From assembly GCA_963837345.1 (NCBI GenBank), contig CAWIMX010000001.1:124001-188000 (forward strand): a DNA stretch of 64,000 nucleotides. The letters are read 5' to 3'. The position numbers and the translations under genes are program-made. This document shows, in pieces, positions 48,788 to 57,239 of the stretch (positions are counted from its first letter, which is position 1; each line of letters begins with the position of its first letter). Below the pieces are notes generated by a model. It saw nothing but the letters and a program-made list of their open reading frames with translations, was not told the DNA's origin and did no database searches. This DNA comes from CAWIMX01 sp963837345 (lineage in GTDB: Bacteria; Acidobacteriota; Vicinamibacteria; Vicinamibacterales; CAVVIG01).

Positions 48788-49696
48788 ATGCGGGGCATGG
48801 TGGCGGCCGCGGTCCTGGCGGCCGTCCTCTGGCTGCCGTCCGCCCGGGCGCAGACGCGCTTCACGTATTCGAGCGGCCAGGGCCTCTCGCCGTCCTACGA
48901 AGGCTGGATGCCGAACGCGGACGGCTCCGCGACGATGTACTTCGGCTACATGAACTCGAACTGGCTGCAGGAGTTCGACATTCCGATCGGGCCCGATAAC
49001 AGCTTCTCGGGGGGCAACCCCGATCAGGGCCAGCCGACGCACTTCTACCCGCGTCGAAACCCGTTTCTCTTCACGGTCCACGTGCCGAAGGACTTCGGCG
49101 CAACCGAGATCGTGTGGACGCTCGCGGCCAACGGCCAGACCGAGCACGCGTACGCGTCGCTCAAGTCGGACTACGAGATCGACAACCAGGTCATCTCGAC
49201 CGAAGTGGGCGGCGACTTCGGCAGCCTGCGCGACGAGCTGCGCGACAACATCCCGCCGACTCTGAAGGTGGATGGCCCCGCCACGCGCACCGTCAAGGTG
49301 GGCGAACCGCTCGATCTGGCGGCCGTCGCGACCGACCCCGACACCTTGCCGGCGCGGAGGGACCGCCCGACGCCGGCCACCGCGAACGCGATCTATCGCC
49401 CGCCGTCGGCGATCGTCCCGCAGAGCGGGCCGGGCCTTCGCTTCTCCTGGATCGTCTACCGCGGCCCGGCCGCGCACGTGACCTTTGCCCCCGACCAGAT
49501 GAAAACCTGGACCGACACGCGGGCCTACGCGAACTCGCCGTGGTCTCCGCCGTATCTCATTCCCGAACCGCCGCCGGGCGGACGGTGGGAAGCGACCGCG
49601 ACGTTCGATGAGCCGGGGACCTACGTGCTGCGGGGGGTCGCGAGCGACGGGTCGATCTTCACCTACGAGAACGTCACCATCACCGTGACCCGCTGA
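48788..49696 (+). CDS. secreted Ig-like partner protein (copy 1)
   Basis: 302 residues with a signal peptide ending ARAQ. The mature part has SPSYEGWMPNADGSATMYFGY, PDQGQPTHFYPRRNPFLF and VPKDFGATEIVWTLAANGQT, then a C-terminal Ig-like/PKD-type domain ending EPGTYVLRGVASDGS. No catalytic residues are evident. It is translated one base after copy 1 of the heme/copper protein, and its paralogue pairs likewise with copy 2, so the two products probably act together in the periplasm. I do not recognise a named family. Confidence 0.75.
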   Translation: MRGMVAAAVLAAVLWLPSARAQTRFTYSSGQGLSPSYEGWMPNADGSATMYFGYMNSNWLQEFDIPIGPDNSFSGGNPDQGQPTHFYPRRNPFLFTVHVPKDFGATEIVWTLAANGQTEHAYASLKSDYEIDNQVISTEVGGDFGSLRDELRDNIPPTLKVDGPATRTVKVGEPLDLAAVATDPDTLPARRDRPTPATANAIYRPPSAIVPQSGPGLRFSWIVYRGPAAHVTFAPDQMKTWTDTRAYANSPWSPPYLIPEPPPGGRWEATATFDEPGTYVLRGVASDGSIFTYENVTITVTR

Positions 49697-50591
49697 CCGC
49701 CGTCACGGTCACGTCGATCGGCGTCACGTACACGCTGTCGTCCGCATAGCCCCGCAGCGTGTAGGTGCCCGGGTGCGCGAACGTCACGGTGGCCGTCGCC
49801 TGGCCGTCGGTGACCTCCACGTGCGACGGCGCGATCCTGACGCCTTCGGTCGATCCGCGATACACGATCCACGTGACGCCCAGCGCGACGCCCGGTTCGT
49901 TGCGCACGACGGCCTGCGTCAGCGGGTTCTCGCGCCGCGGCCCGCTGCCGCCCGGCCCGGGCGTGCCCGTCGCCGTGGCGACCGAGCCGTCTGCGTTTCG
50001 TCGCACCCGGGCTGCTCGCGGTGCCGGATGCCCATCGTCGGTGACGTTGGCGTTCAGGGTGAGGGGCTGGCCGACGGCAATCGTGGCGGGTGCAGGAGCG
50101 GCCAGCGTGATCGACGGCGCCTCGTTCGGCTCCGGCTCGTCGCCGATCTGCGTGATGCCGCCGCGGTTTTCCTGGTAGACGAGCGGCCCGAGCTCCCAGA
50201 AGGGCAGCAGCGACGCGTAGGCCTTCTCGGTCTTCCCGTGCACAGTGAGCGTCCAGATCAGGTCCTTCTTGCCCCAATCGGCGGGCACCCGGACCTTGAA
50301 GACGAACTGCTGCCGGCGCGTGTAGAAATGCGCCGGCTGCCCCTGATCCGCGTTTCCGGGCTCGAGATGATTGTCGGGGCCGACCGGCACGTCGACTTCT
50401 TCGACGTAGTTCCGGTTCATGTAGCCGAACACCATGTCGAAGGAGCCGTCGGGGTTCGGCTCCCATCCCTCGAACACCGGCACGACGTCCTGGCCCGTGT
50501 CGTAGTGGATCTGCGCGAAGGCGCCAGAGGCCGCCAGCAGGAGCGCGAGGATCGCCGGGACGATCCGGCTACTGCGGATCGTCATGCGCAT
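49680..50591 (-). CDS. secreted Ig-like partner protein (copy 2)
   Basis: 303 residues; ATG 50591 or, better for the signal peptide, ATG 50585. Strong match in order to copy 1: PVFEGWEPNPDGSFDMVFGY, DQGQPAHFYTRRQQFVF, VPADWGKKDLIWTLTVHGKT, then an Ig-like tail ending HPGTYTLRGYADDSV. It overlaps the upstream heme/copper gene (23 bases) and its 3' end overlaps copy 1 by 17 bases, tail to tail. A DDGHPAPRAARVRRNADGS insert is specific to this copy. Confidence 0.75.
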   Translation of the reverse strand: MRMTIRSSRIVPAILALLLAASGAFAQIHYDTGQDVVPVFEGWEPNPDGSFDMVFGYMNRNYVEEVDVPVGPDNHLEPGNADQGQPAHFYTRRQQFVFKVRVPADWGKKDLIWTLTVHGKTEKAYASLLPFWELGPLVYQENRGGITQIGDEPEPNEAPSITLAAPAPATIAVGQPLTLNANVTDDGHPAPRAARVRRNADGSVATATGTPGPGGSGPRRENPLTQAVVRNEPGVALGVTWIVYRGSTEGVRIAPSHVEVTDGQATATVTFAHPGTYTLRGYADDSVYVTPIDVTVTAVSGSR

Positions 50592-51879
50592 CGTGCGCGT
50601 GGCGCGCGGCCACTTCGGCGTCGAACTCTTCCTGGCTCATGTAATAGAAGGTGAGCCAGTGGCGGGCCATGTCGTCGGTCGTGCGATTGCCGAAGCCGAC
50701 CCAGTTGCGCGACTCCGGGTTGTTGCGGTTGCCGGCCGAGTTGTCGTGCCAGCTGATCACGTGGATGATCGTGCCTGCCGGCAGGAGCGGGGCCACGTCG
50801 TCGGCGTAGTTGTAGACGATCTGCCAGTTGAAGTCGTAGTTCACGCAGTTGAACTGCTCCACGACCATCGTGGGATAGATCGCTTCGATGCACTGGCGTT
50901 TGCCGCGGTTGTGCATGTGCGGCATGAAGCCGACGAGCCTGGCCGGCTGATCCATCTTGTAATAGGCGTCGCTGCGCGCGTTGGCGTCGCCGGCGGGGAT
51001 GTCGAGATCGTCGGCGTTCGGCGCGAGCACCGTGCGGATGACGTGCTTCGGCACATAGCCCTTCGGGTAGAACACGATCCCGACCTGCGATCGATCGGTG
51101 ATCGCCTCGCCGACCGAGTGATAGTGCATGTTGAAGCGGATCTTCGAGCCCGCCTTCATCAGCTTCCCGGCGCCGTCGGGAAAGATGTCGCCGTTCTTCC
51201 CGACGGCGTATTCAACCAGGGTGCCGCCGCCGAGCGGCTGATCCTCGGGGCCGACGAGGCTCGCGACCTCATGATGCACGATCCGGGCGGCCGCGCCGGG
51301 GCCGGGCTTGGCTTCGACGGCCTTGATGTAGCGATCTTCGGTGAGCCCGGCATCGGCGGTGTAGTTCGCCCACCAATCGGGCCCTTCGGCGTCCACCTTC
51401 GCCTCGACGGGCATCGAAACAATCAGATCGGGCGTGCCGATGTGCCAGCGCCCCGAATCGTCGAACGTGCGCGGAGCCGGCATGTCGGCCGCATTTCCCC
51501 GAGGCATGCCGCCGTCGATCCAGCCGACGATGGTCGCGATCTCGGCATCGGTGAGCGAGGGATCGTCCTTGAACGCGTGGCGGGTGCCGGCGTTGCGGTC
51601 CACATGCCAGGGCGGCATCTGGCGCTCGGACACGCGGTTGCGGATCGAGCGGGCCCAGGGCCGCGCATCTTCGTAGGTGAGCAGCGACATCGGGCCGATC
51701 GAACCGGGGCGGTGGCACTGCTGGCAGGAACGCTGCAGGATCGGCGCGACGTCTTTCGTGAACGTCGGCGGGCTCGGGGCCTGCCCGGCTTGCGCGGACG
51801 CGACAGCCGGCGTGAGCGCGCCGGCCACCAGGGTCGCCAGCGTCCCCAGGGTCCACCTCGAGATCGTGCGGTTCCCCAT
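50569..51879 (-). CDS. secreted heme c / copper type II monooxygenase-like protein (copy 2)
   Basis: 436 residues with a signal peptide ending ASAQAG. Heme motif ILQRSCQQCHRPGSIGPM, then MPPWHVDRNAG, NMHYHSVGEAI, VGFMPHMHNRGKRQC with the HxH pair, NCVNYDFNW and LPAGTIIHVISWHDNS, all in the same order as copy 1. It lacks the C-terminal CPLC of copy 1 and ends in a His/Asp-rich tail. A minus-strand TATCAT upstream may be a -10. It is the outer gene of the inverted pair. Confidence 0.82.
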   Translation of the reverse strand: MGNRTISRWTLGTLATLVAGALTPAVASAQAGQAPSPPTFTKDVAPILQRSCQQCHRPGSIGPMSLLTYEDARPWARSIRNRVSERQMPPWHVDRNAGTRHAFKDDPSLTDAEIATIVGWIDGGMPRGNAADMPAPRTFDDSGRWHIGTPDLIVSMPVEAKVDAEGPDWWANYTADAGLTEDRYIKAVEAKPGPGAAARIVHHEVASLVGPEDQPLGGGTLVEYAVGKNGDIFPDGAGKLMKAGSKIRFNMHYHSVGEAITDRSQVGIVFYPKGYVPKHVIRTVLAPNADDLDIPAGDANARSDAYYKMDQPARLVGFMPHMHNRGKRQCIEAIYPTMVVEQFNCVNYDFNWQIVYNYADDVAPLLPAGTIIHVISWHDNSAGNRNNPESRNWVGFGNRTTDDMARHWLTFYYMSQEEFDAEVAARHAHDAHDDPQ

Positions 51880-52211
51880 CGTTCCTCCTCGCCCGGCGTG
51901 GCCGATTCGTTCAGATGATAGCCGAAGCCCGCCCCGCCGAGGGCCCTTTCCCGGGGGAGCCGCGCCGAAGGACTTGGGACGGCCCGAGTGGCAGCGCTGG
52001 GAACGACGACCTGCGCAGCCTCAAGCAAGCCCGCACGGCCCGGCTGATGACTCGGCGCCGGATTGTCGGCGCATGGCCCCGGCCAGGTGCCAGCCACCCG
52101 GGAGCCGCCGCGCACGCGCCCCCGGAATCCAAGGAAATCGTGACGACAGCATCGGGCACGCCCCTTGCCCTCCGAGGCGATGCGCGCCGTGCCGCGCGCC
52201 AGGAGGACCGA
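51880..52211. other. 332-base gap with a sigma-54 promoter only
   Basis: The start regions of the divergent genes lie at either end. Open frames crossing it are GC-rich and without recognisable sequence. The only structure I see is the sigma-54 promoter at 52154-52168 and ribosome site AGGAGGA at 52201-52207. Confidence 0.6.
52154..52168 (+). promoter_or_regulatory. strong sigma-54 promoter of the 48-residue protein
   Basis: GGGCACG-CCCC-TTGC (52154-52168) matches TGGCACG-N4-TTGC at every position but the first. Transcription would start near 52180, giving a 32-base leader with AGGAGGA at 52201. Confidence 0.78.
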
Positions 52212-52358
52212 ATGGCCGCACCGCTTTCCGCCTACCTCGTCGTGCTCGGCGCCGCGCTGTTTTCCGCCGCATGGGCGCTGATCTTCTACCGGACGTACTC
52301 GCACATCGACGATCCGAAGAAGACCGACGCGGCGCACGGGTCCCGCAAGGCAGCTTAG
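52212..52358 (+). CDS. 48-residue single-pass membrane protein
   Basis: 48 residues: MAAPLSAYLVVLGAALFSA begins one helix (to LIFYRTY) and a polar tail (HIDDPKKTDAAHGSRKAA) follows. A strong AGGAGGA five bases before the ATG and a near-perfect sigma-54 promoter show that this short frame is a real gene. I know no family. It stands alone between divergent and convergent neighbours. Confidence 0.75.
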   Translation: MAAPLSAYLVVLGAALFSAAWALIFYRTYSHIDDPKKTDAAHGSRKAA

Positions 52359-52468
52359 TGGTCGACGGCCTGCGGCCGACTACGTTACCGCTGAGGTGAT
52401 GGGGAACCTGACGGCGCTCGGAAAGCGCGGCTGCCGAAGGCGTCCAGGCCGCGTCGACCTCTCGAGGG

Positions 52469-52948
52469 CTACGGCGTCGGCTGCTGCATCTGCTTGAAGA
52501 ATTCCGCCGCGCGCTGCTGCATCTCGGCGGGCGTCATGTCTTCCTTGCGCGTCGCGATCCACCAGCTGTAACCGGCCGGATCGGCGACGGCGCCGGCCCG
52601 ATCGCCCCAGAACTGGTCCGCGATCGGCATCTGCACCTTGGCGCCCGCTCCCACCGCCCGAGTGAAGAGCGCGTCGCTGTCTTCGACGTAGAGCCACAAC
52701 GACGCCGGAGAGCCTCCGTACGCCTGTGGGCCTTTCCCGCCCATCATCACGTCGTTCAACATGACGCGGGAGTTGCCGATCTTGATCTCGGCGTGCATGA
52801 TCTTGCCGTCCGGCCCCGGGCTGCGGCTCAGCTCTTCGGCGCCAAATGCCTTCTTGTACCAGTCGATCGTCTGCGCCGCATTGTCCAGGGTCAGCTGCGG
52901 CGTGATCGTGTGATACCCCTCCGGAACGGCTTTCGAGGGTTTTGCCAT
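52469..52948 (-). CDS. VOC (glyoxalase/PhnB-like) family protein
   Basis: 159 residues. Typical PhnB-like sequence: PQLTLDNAAQTIDWYKKAF, HAEIKIGNSRVMLNDVM, WLYVEDSDALFTRAVGAGA and DRAGAVADPAGYSWWIATR. The beta-alpha-beta-beta-beta repeats and the final DPxGYxWxIAT are characteristic. Members range from glyoxalase to antibiotic-resistance and DNA-demethylase-like proteins; this one has no assigned substrate. The C-terminal tail MTPAEMQQRAAEFFKQM is helical. A weak GG-N10-GC element lies at about 53007-53022. Confidence 0.9.
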   Translation of the reverse strand: MAKPSKAVPEGYHTITPQLTLDNAAQTIDWYKKAFGAEELSRSPGPDGKIMHAEIKIGNSRVMLNDVMMGGKGPQAYGGSPASLWLYVEDSDALFTRAVGAGAKVQMPIADQFWGDRAGAVADPAGYSWWIATRKEDMTPAEMQQRAAEFFKQMQQPTP

Positions 52949-53107
52949 CGCCTTCCTCCTGTCACAAGAACGTCACATTACCGCTCGATCGAAACCGACA
53001 CTATGGTGCAATCGCAGGCCCGATGCAAGCTCAACGCTTCGCCGCACTGGACGGAATCGGTTGATCACGACACACTGACGGCGGCATCGATTCGAGCGAA
53101 GGGGTCC

Positions 53108-54103
53108 ATGACGCGGACGGTTCGTCGACGAGGGCTGACTATCGTCCTGATGGCGTTCGCCCACGGGTGCGGCGGAGGCGCCCCGACGGCGCCGACGCCG
53201 ACTTCGTCGGCCGCCCTGCCGGCGACCCTCGTGTTCACCGCCGCGCCGATCGACCCCTCCCAGATCACGGGCATCACGCCGCTCGGGAACCTGAACCCCC
53301 CGGACCACACGCTGCCGACGAACCACATCTATCTGGGCCGCCCGACGGCGGGCATCGACGTGCTGGCGCCGGCCGGCGGCGTCGTCCAGGTGGCGACGCG
53401 CGGGGCCGACGACGCGCTGCTCGTGAATGCGGCGGCGGGAGCCAGCTACAACATCGCGCACGTGATTCTCGACCCGGCCATCGCCGCCGGGACACCGCTG
53501 ACGGCGGGCCAGCATCTCGGCGTCACGAGCGGGCGCTCGAACGCCCTCGATCTCGGAGTGCTCAACCAGGCCGTGACGCTGTTCTTCGTCAGGCCCGAGC
53601 GGTACTCGCAGGGGACGATCCACGCCGACTCGCCGCTGCGATATTTCGAGGAGCCGCTGCGGACCGCGCTCTACGGGAAGGTCAGCCGCAACGGCCCGGA
53701 CAAGGACGGCAGGATCGACTTCGACGTCGCGGGCCGGTTGTCGGGCAACTGGTTCCTCGAAGGGCTGCCGGCTGAGGGCACCGAGAACGTGGAAAACGGC
53801 CCGAAACACCTGGCCTTTGTCCGTGATGCCGAGGAGCCGTCGCGGGTGCGCATCTCGATCGGCGGGAGCCTGTCGATGCACGGCGCGTTCTACGTGGCCG
53901 ACGACGCGATGGATCCGGCGATCGTCAGCCCCGCGACCGGGCTCGTCGCGTATCGCCTGTGGATCGATCCGCTGCGCATCGGCCCCGGCGTCGGGATGCT
54001 GCTCGTTCAGATGGTCGCCGAGGACCGGATTCGGATTGAAACCTTCGCAGGGACCCCGGTCGCGACCAGCCTGACCGACGACTCGCTCGTCTACGTGCGG
54101 TAA
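53108..54103 (+). CDS. predicted lipoprotein, unknown function
   Basis: 331 residues from ATG 53108. A signal peptide ends in a lipobox-like AHGCGGG, so the mature chain would begin at Cys22 and be anchored in a membrane. The next 20 residues are a Thr/Ala/Pro linker. The centre (TLPTNHIYLGRPTAGIDVLA, VVQVATRGADDALLVN, AGQHLGVTSGRSNALDLGV) resembles M23-peptidase/lysostaphin-like folds but the zinc ligands HxH and D are not convincing. A C-terminal beta region ends SLVYVR. It is upstream of a two-component operon on the same strand. Confidence 0.7.
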   Translation: MTRTVRRRGLTIVLMAFAHGCGGGAPTAPTPTSSAALPATLVFTAAPIDPSQITGITPLGNLNPPDHTLPTNHIYLGRPTAGIDVLAPAGGVVQVATRGADDALLVNAAAGASYNIAHVILDPAIAAGTPLTAGQHLGVTSGRSNALDLGVLNQAVTLFFVRPERYSQGTIHADSPLRYFEEPLRTALYGKVSRNGPDKDGRIDFDVAGRLSGNWFLEGLPAEGTENVENGPKHLAFVRDAEEPSRVRISIGGSLSMHGAFYVADDAMDPAIVSPATGLVAYRLWIDPLRIGPGVGMLLVQMVAEDRIRIETFAGTPVATSLTDDSLVYVR

Positions 54104-54120
54104 GTCCGCGTCGATCAGCC

Positions 54121-54135
54121 TTCATAATTCCTTCA
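54121..54135 (+). promoter_or_regulatory. 11-bp direct repeat before the two-component operon
   Basis: TTCATAATTCC (54121-54131) is followed by TTCACGAGCGG, so TTCA recurs 11 bases later, the spacing used by OmpR-type regulators. CATAAT at 54123-54128 could be a -10. The operon encodes such a regulator at 54553, so autoregulation is plausible. Confidence 0.45.
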
Positions 54136-54185
54136 CGAGCGGCCGCCAGACTGCCCATGACGACTCTTTCAAGGGAGCATACCTC

Positions 54186-54551
54186 ATGGGTAGATTTCAA
54201 TGGCTGGTCGGACTGGCGGTGATTGCGCTGCTCGCGCTCGTCGGCGTCTATACCTATAACGTGGGCGTGGCGCGCGGACTGGCGCAAGCAGGCGCGTTCG
54301 CGGCGGCGGCGCCAGGGTCGGGCGCCCCGGCGCTCGCCTGGTGGCCGCGACCATGGGGCGTCGGGTTCGGCTTCTTCCCGTTCGCCCCGCTCTTCTTCGT
54401 GCTGCTCTGGATCGTCCTGCTGCGCGGCCTCTTCTGGCATGGCGGCGGGGGGCGCTGGGGTCGCGGGAGAGATGGTGTGCCGCCGGCGTTCGACGAATGG
54501 CATCGCCGCGCGCACCAGCAGGGGAACTCGCCGTCCGACATGAAGGGCTGA
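54186..54551 (+). CDS. two-helix membrane protein of a two-component operon
   Basis: 121 residues. Helix 1 WLVGLAVIALLALVGVYTY, an Ala/Gly/Pro loop, then helix 2 FPFAPLFFVLLWIVLLRGLF and a Gly/Arg/His-rich tail (WHGGGGRWGRGR) ending in a basic hydrophilic end. AAGGGA precedes ATG 54186. It precedes the response regulator by one base. Small membrane proteins in this place often carry or modulate the signal of the kinase; the sensed signal is unknown. Confidence 0.75.
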   Translation: MGRFQWLVGLAVIALLALVGVYTYNVGVARGLAQAGAFAAAAPGSGAPALAWWPRPWGVGFGFFPFAPLFFVLLWIVLLRGLFWHGGGGRWGRGRDGVPPAFDEWHRRAHQQGNSPSDMKG

Positions 54552-54552
54552 C

Positions 54553-55227
54553 GTGAAGCACATCCTCGTCGTGGACGATGAGGCGCAGATCGCCGCGATC
54601 GCGCGCGACTATCTCGAGCGCGCCGGGTTCAAGGTGACGACGGCCGCCAATGGCGTCGACGCCCTGGCGCGGGCGCGCGCGCATCCGGACCTCATCGTCC
54701 TCGATCTGGGCTTGCCGCTCGTCGACGGCCTCGACGTGACGCGGGCGCTGCGGAAGCAGTCGAACGTGCCGATCATCATGCTGACGGCGCGCGTCGACGA
54801 GCGCGACAAGCTGGCCGGCCTCGAGCTCGGCGCCGACGACTACCTCACGAAGCCGTTCAGCCCGAAGGAGCTCGTGGCGCGCGTGCGCGCCGTGTTCCGC
54901 CGCGTCGACGTCGCGCCGGCGCGCGGCGACGTGATTCATGCCGGCGAGGTGACCCTCGACCGCCGGCGCATGCGGGCCTGCATCGGCGAGCGCGCGATCG
55001 ATCTGACCGCCACCGAGTTCGAGCTGCTGGCCACGCTCGCCGCTCAGCCGGGGCGTGTCTTCACCCGCGCGCAGCTGCTCGACGCGATCCGCGGCGTGGC
55101 CGCGGAATCGTTCGATCGCTCGATCGACGCCCACGTCAAGAACGTGCGTCGCAAGATGGAACCGCATCCGCACCGGCCCCGCTACGTGCTCACGGTGCAC
55201 GGCGTCGGGTACAAGTTTGCCGACTGA
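54553..55227 (+). CDS. OmpR-family response regulator
   Basis: 224 residues from GTG 54553. Receiver domain with VDDEAQ, phospho-Asp in LIVLDLGLPLVDGLDV, and the YLTKPFSPKELVARV lysine. The C-terminal winged helix has LTATEFELLATLAAQPGRV, RSIDAHVKNVRRKME and VHGVGYKF. It lies one base after the membrane protein and four bases before the kinase, so all three are co-expressed. The 11-bp repeat at 54121 may be its binding site. Confidence 0.93.
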   Translation: MKHILVVDDEAQIAAIARDYLERAGFKVTTAANGVDALARARAHPDLIVLDLGLPLVDGLDVTRALRKQSNVPIIMLTARVDERDKLAGLELGADDYLTKPFSPKELVARVRAVFRRVDVAPARGDVIHAGEVTLDRRRMRACIGERAIDLTATEFELLATLAAQPGRVFTRAQLLDAIRGVAAESFDRSIDAHVKNVRRKMEPHPHRPRYVLTVHGVGYKFAD

Positions 55228-55231
55228 CGCC

Positions 55232-56341
55232 ATGCGGGCCGGCCCGGATCGACGACCGCCGTGGTGCCCGCCGGATCGCGGCCTGAGGCGTCGCCGCCCG
55301 ACGCACGACTGGCCGCGCATGCGGGCGCGCTTCTTCCGGCGCCTCGCGGTCGTCGCGGTCGTGATGCTCGCGTTCAGCATCATCGGAATCGTGACGATCG
55401 CGCGGATGCTGGCGACGCGCTGGGGTCTGCTCGGGCCGGGAGGCTCGACAGCGACCACCGCCCTCGCCCTCGGCGCCGCGGGGGCGGTTGCGCTGGCGGC
55501 CATCGGCGTCGCGGCCGCGATGCGCCGCGTCGCGCGCCCGCTCGGCGGCATCATGAATGCGGCGGACCGCGTCGCTGACGGCGACTACGACGTCCGCGTG
55601 GCCGAGCACGGGCCGCCGCCGATCCGCGCCCTGGCGCACTCGTTCAACACCATGGCCGCGCGCCTCCAGGACCACGACCGGCTCCGCCGGAATCTGATGG
55701 CCGACACGGCGCACGAGCTTCGCACGCCCCTCACGGTGATGCAAGGCAAGCTGGAGGGACTCGTCGACGGCGTCTATCCGCGCGACGACGTCCAGCTCGA
55801 ACAACTGCTGGACCAGACGCACGTGCTGTCGCGTCTCGTCGAGGATCTGCGGACGCTCGCGCTGTCGGAGAGCGGCGCCCTGGCCTTGCAGCGCGAGCCC
55901 ACCGACATCGTCGCGCTCGCGCGCGACGCGGCGCTCACCTTCGGCCGCGACGGAGCCGCCCGTGGCGTGACGGTCGCCGCCGACGGGCCATCGGACCTGG
56001 CGCCGATCACGATCGATCCGATGCGCATCCGGCAGGTGCTCGGCGATCTGGTGACGAATGCGCTGAGACACACGGAGGCCGGCGGCCGCGTGACCATCGT
56101 CGTGCGATCGTCGCCCGATGGCATCGCGATCGAGGTGCGCGACACCGGCGCCGGCATGACCGACGAGCAGATCGCGCATGCGTTCGATCGGTTCTACAAG
56201 GGGTCGGCGTCCGGAGGCTCCGGGCTGGGCCTGACGATTGCGCGGAACCTCGTCGTCGCCCACGGCGGCGAGATTCGCGCGTCGAGCGCCGCTGGCCACG
56301 GCACGACCATCACCGTGACGCTGCCCGACCGCCCCGACTAA
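55232..56341 (+). CDS. sensor histidine kinase
   Basis: 369 residues from ATG 55232, or 340 from ATG 55319, which gives a cleaner N-terminus. Two membrane helices (LAVVAVVMLAFSIIGIVTIA and ALGAAGAVALAAIGVAAAM) are followed by HAMP, H-box TAHELRTPLTVMQGKLEGL, N-box DLVTNALRHTEAGGR and G-boxes DTGAGM, SGLGLTIARNL. The periplasmic loop is short, so it may sense through the neighbouring membrane protein. Its last four bases overlap the convergent gene. Confidence 0.9.
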   Translation: MRAGPDRRPPWCPPDRGLRRRRPTHDWPRMRARFFRRLAVVAVVMLAFSIIGIVTIARMLATRWGLLGPGGSTATTALALGAAGAVALAAIGVAAAMRRVARPLGGIMNAADRVADGDYDVRVAEHGPPPIRALAHSFNTMAARLQDHDRLRRNLMADTAHELRTPLTVMQGKLEGLVDGVYPRDDVQLEQLLDQTHVLSRLVEDLRTLALSESGALALQREPTDIVALARDAALTFGRDGAARGVTVAADGPSDLAPITIDPMRIRQVLGDLVTNALRHTEAGGRVTIVVRSSPDGIAIEVRDTGAGMTDEQIAHAFDRFYKGSASGGSGLGLTIARNLVVAHGGEIRASSAAGHGTTITVTLPDRPD

Positions 56342-57144
56342 CGGGTGGGCGACTTCTTGAACGTGAACGAGAAACCCGCGAGGCTGATGTTGCTCGGCAC
56401 CACGTTGCTCGGGCCGCCGAAGATCCACGCCGTCACCAGATTCAGGTGCAGGCTTCCCTGCCGGTGGCTCCCGGGGAAGGTGAAATCCGCCAGTCGATAG
56501 GTGACGCCCCAGTCGGTCGCCACCTTCCAGTCGCGCGTGCCTCGGCCGGTGGGCACGGTCAGAACCATCGCGCCGGGCGCGATGAATACTTCGAGGCGTC
56601 CGGCGACGTCGACCGTGGCATGCGTGCCGACGATCCCGTACACGCGCGACCCCGACTGCGTCATCGGCCACAGCGCGTCGAGATGCACGTGCTGCCACCA
56701 TCTCGTGTTGGTCGGAGCTTCGCGCTGCTGGCGCGCCTCTGCAATGTCCTGCCGGATCTGCGCCGTCAGCGCGTCGTCCTTCCAGTCGGCAAGGAGGCGG
56801 CAGGCGTCGGCCCACAGTCCCGTCTCGTCGACCGCCACCATCCGGCAGTCCTCGGACAGCCATTCCGGCGGATCAGGCTTGGGGTCGACCTTGGCCTGGG
56901 CGCCCAGGAGTCTGCGCTCCTCGAGCCGGGTTGTCCAGCGCGTGTACGCGTCCACCCATTGCTGCAGCGCCTGCGCCCGCGCTTCGAGGGCGGCGGCATC
57001 CCATGCGGCGTCCGGCGGCGACTCCTGGGGGGCCTGTTTCGTCTGGGCCTGCGCCAACGGCGCACGCATCAAGACCAACAAGAGGCACAGGCCCACCGCC
57101 AGCACGATACGGACGAGGCTGCCGTTCGCCTGCGCGTGGACCAT
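56338..57144 (-). CDS. secreted hypothetical protein
   Basis: 268 residues with a hydrophobic N-terminal segment (IVLAVGLCLLLVLMRA, cleavage near AQAQ). A coiled-coil-like middle (ALEARAQALQQWVDAYTRW, TAQIRQDIAEARQQRE) is followed by a beta-rich C-terminal half with PGAMVLTVPTGRGTRDWK and YRLADFTFPGSHRQG, ending SNISLAGFSFTFKKSPTR, typical of the last strand of an outer-membrane or surface protein. I do not recognise a family. Confidence 0.7.
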   Translation of the reverse strand: MVHAQANGSLVRIVLAVGLCLLLVLMRAPLAQAQTKQAPQESPPDAAWDAAALEARAQALQQWVDAYTRWTTRLEERRLLGAQAKVDPKPDPPEWLSEDCRMVAVDETGLWADACRLLADWKDDALTAQIRQDIAEARQQREAPTNTRWWQHVHLDALWPMTQSGSRVYGIVGTHATVDVAGRLEVFIAPGAMVLTVPTGRGTRDWKVATDWGVTYRLADFTFPGSHRQGSLHLNLVTAWIFGGPSNVVPSNISLAGFSFTFKKSPTR

Positions 57145-57239
57145 GGTCGGATTCGGATCACGCCGGAGGCCGACGTGCGGCGTACACTACCTCTTGCGGC
57201 GACGCCGGCGCAAGAGGAGCGAGGGCCGTACGCGTCGAA

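Noticed and set aside
52999..53022. GG-N10-GC element before the VOC protein
   Set aside because: Only GG and TTGCA match; the -24 half is poor, so it was not called as a sigma-54 promoter.
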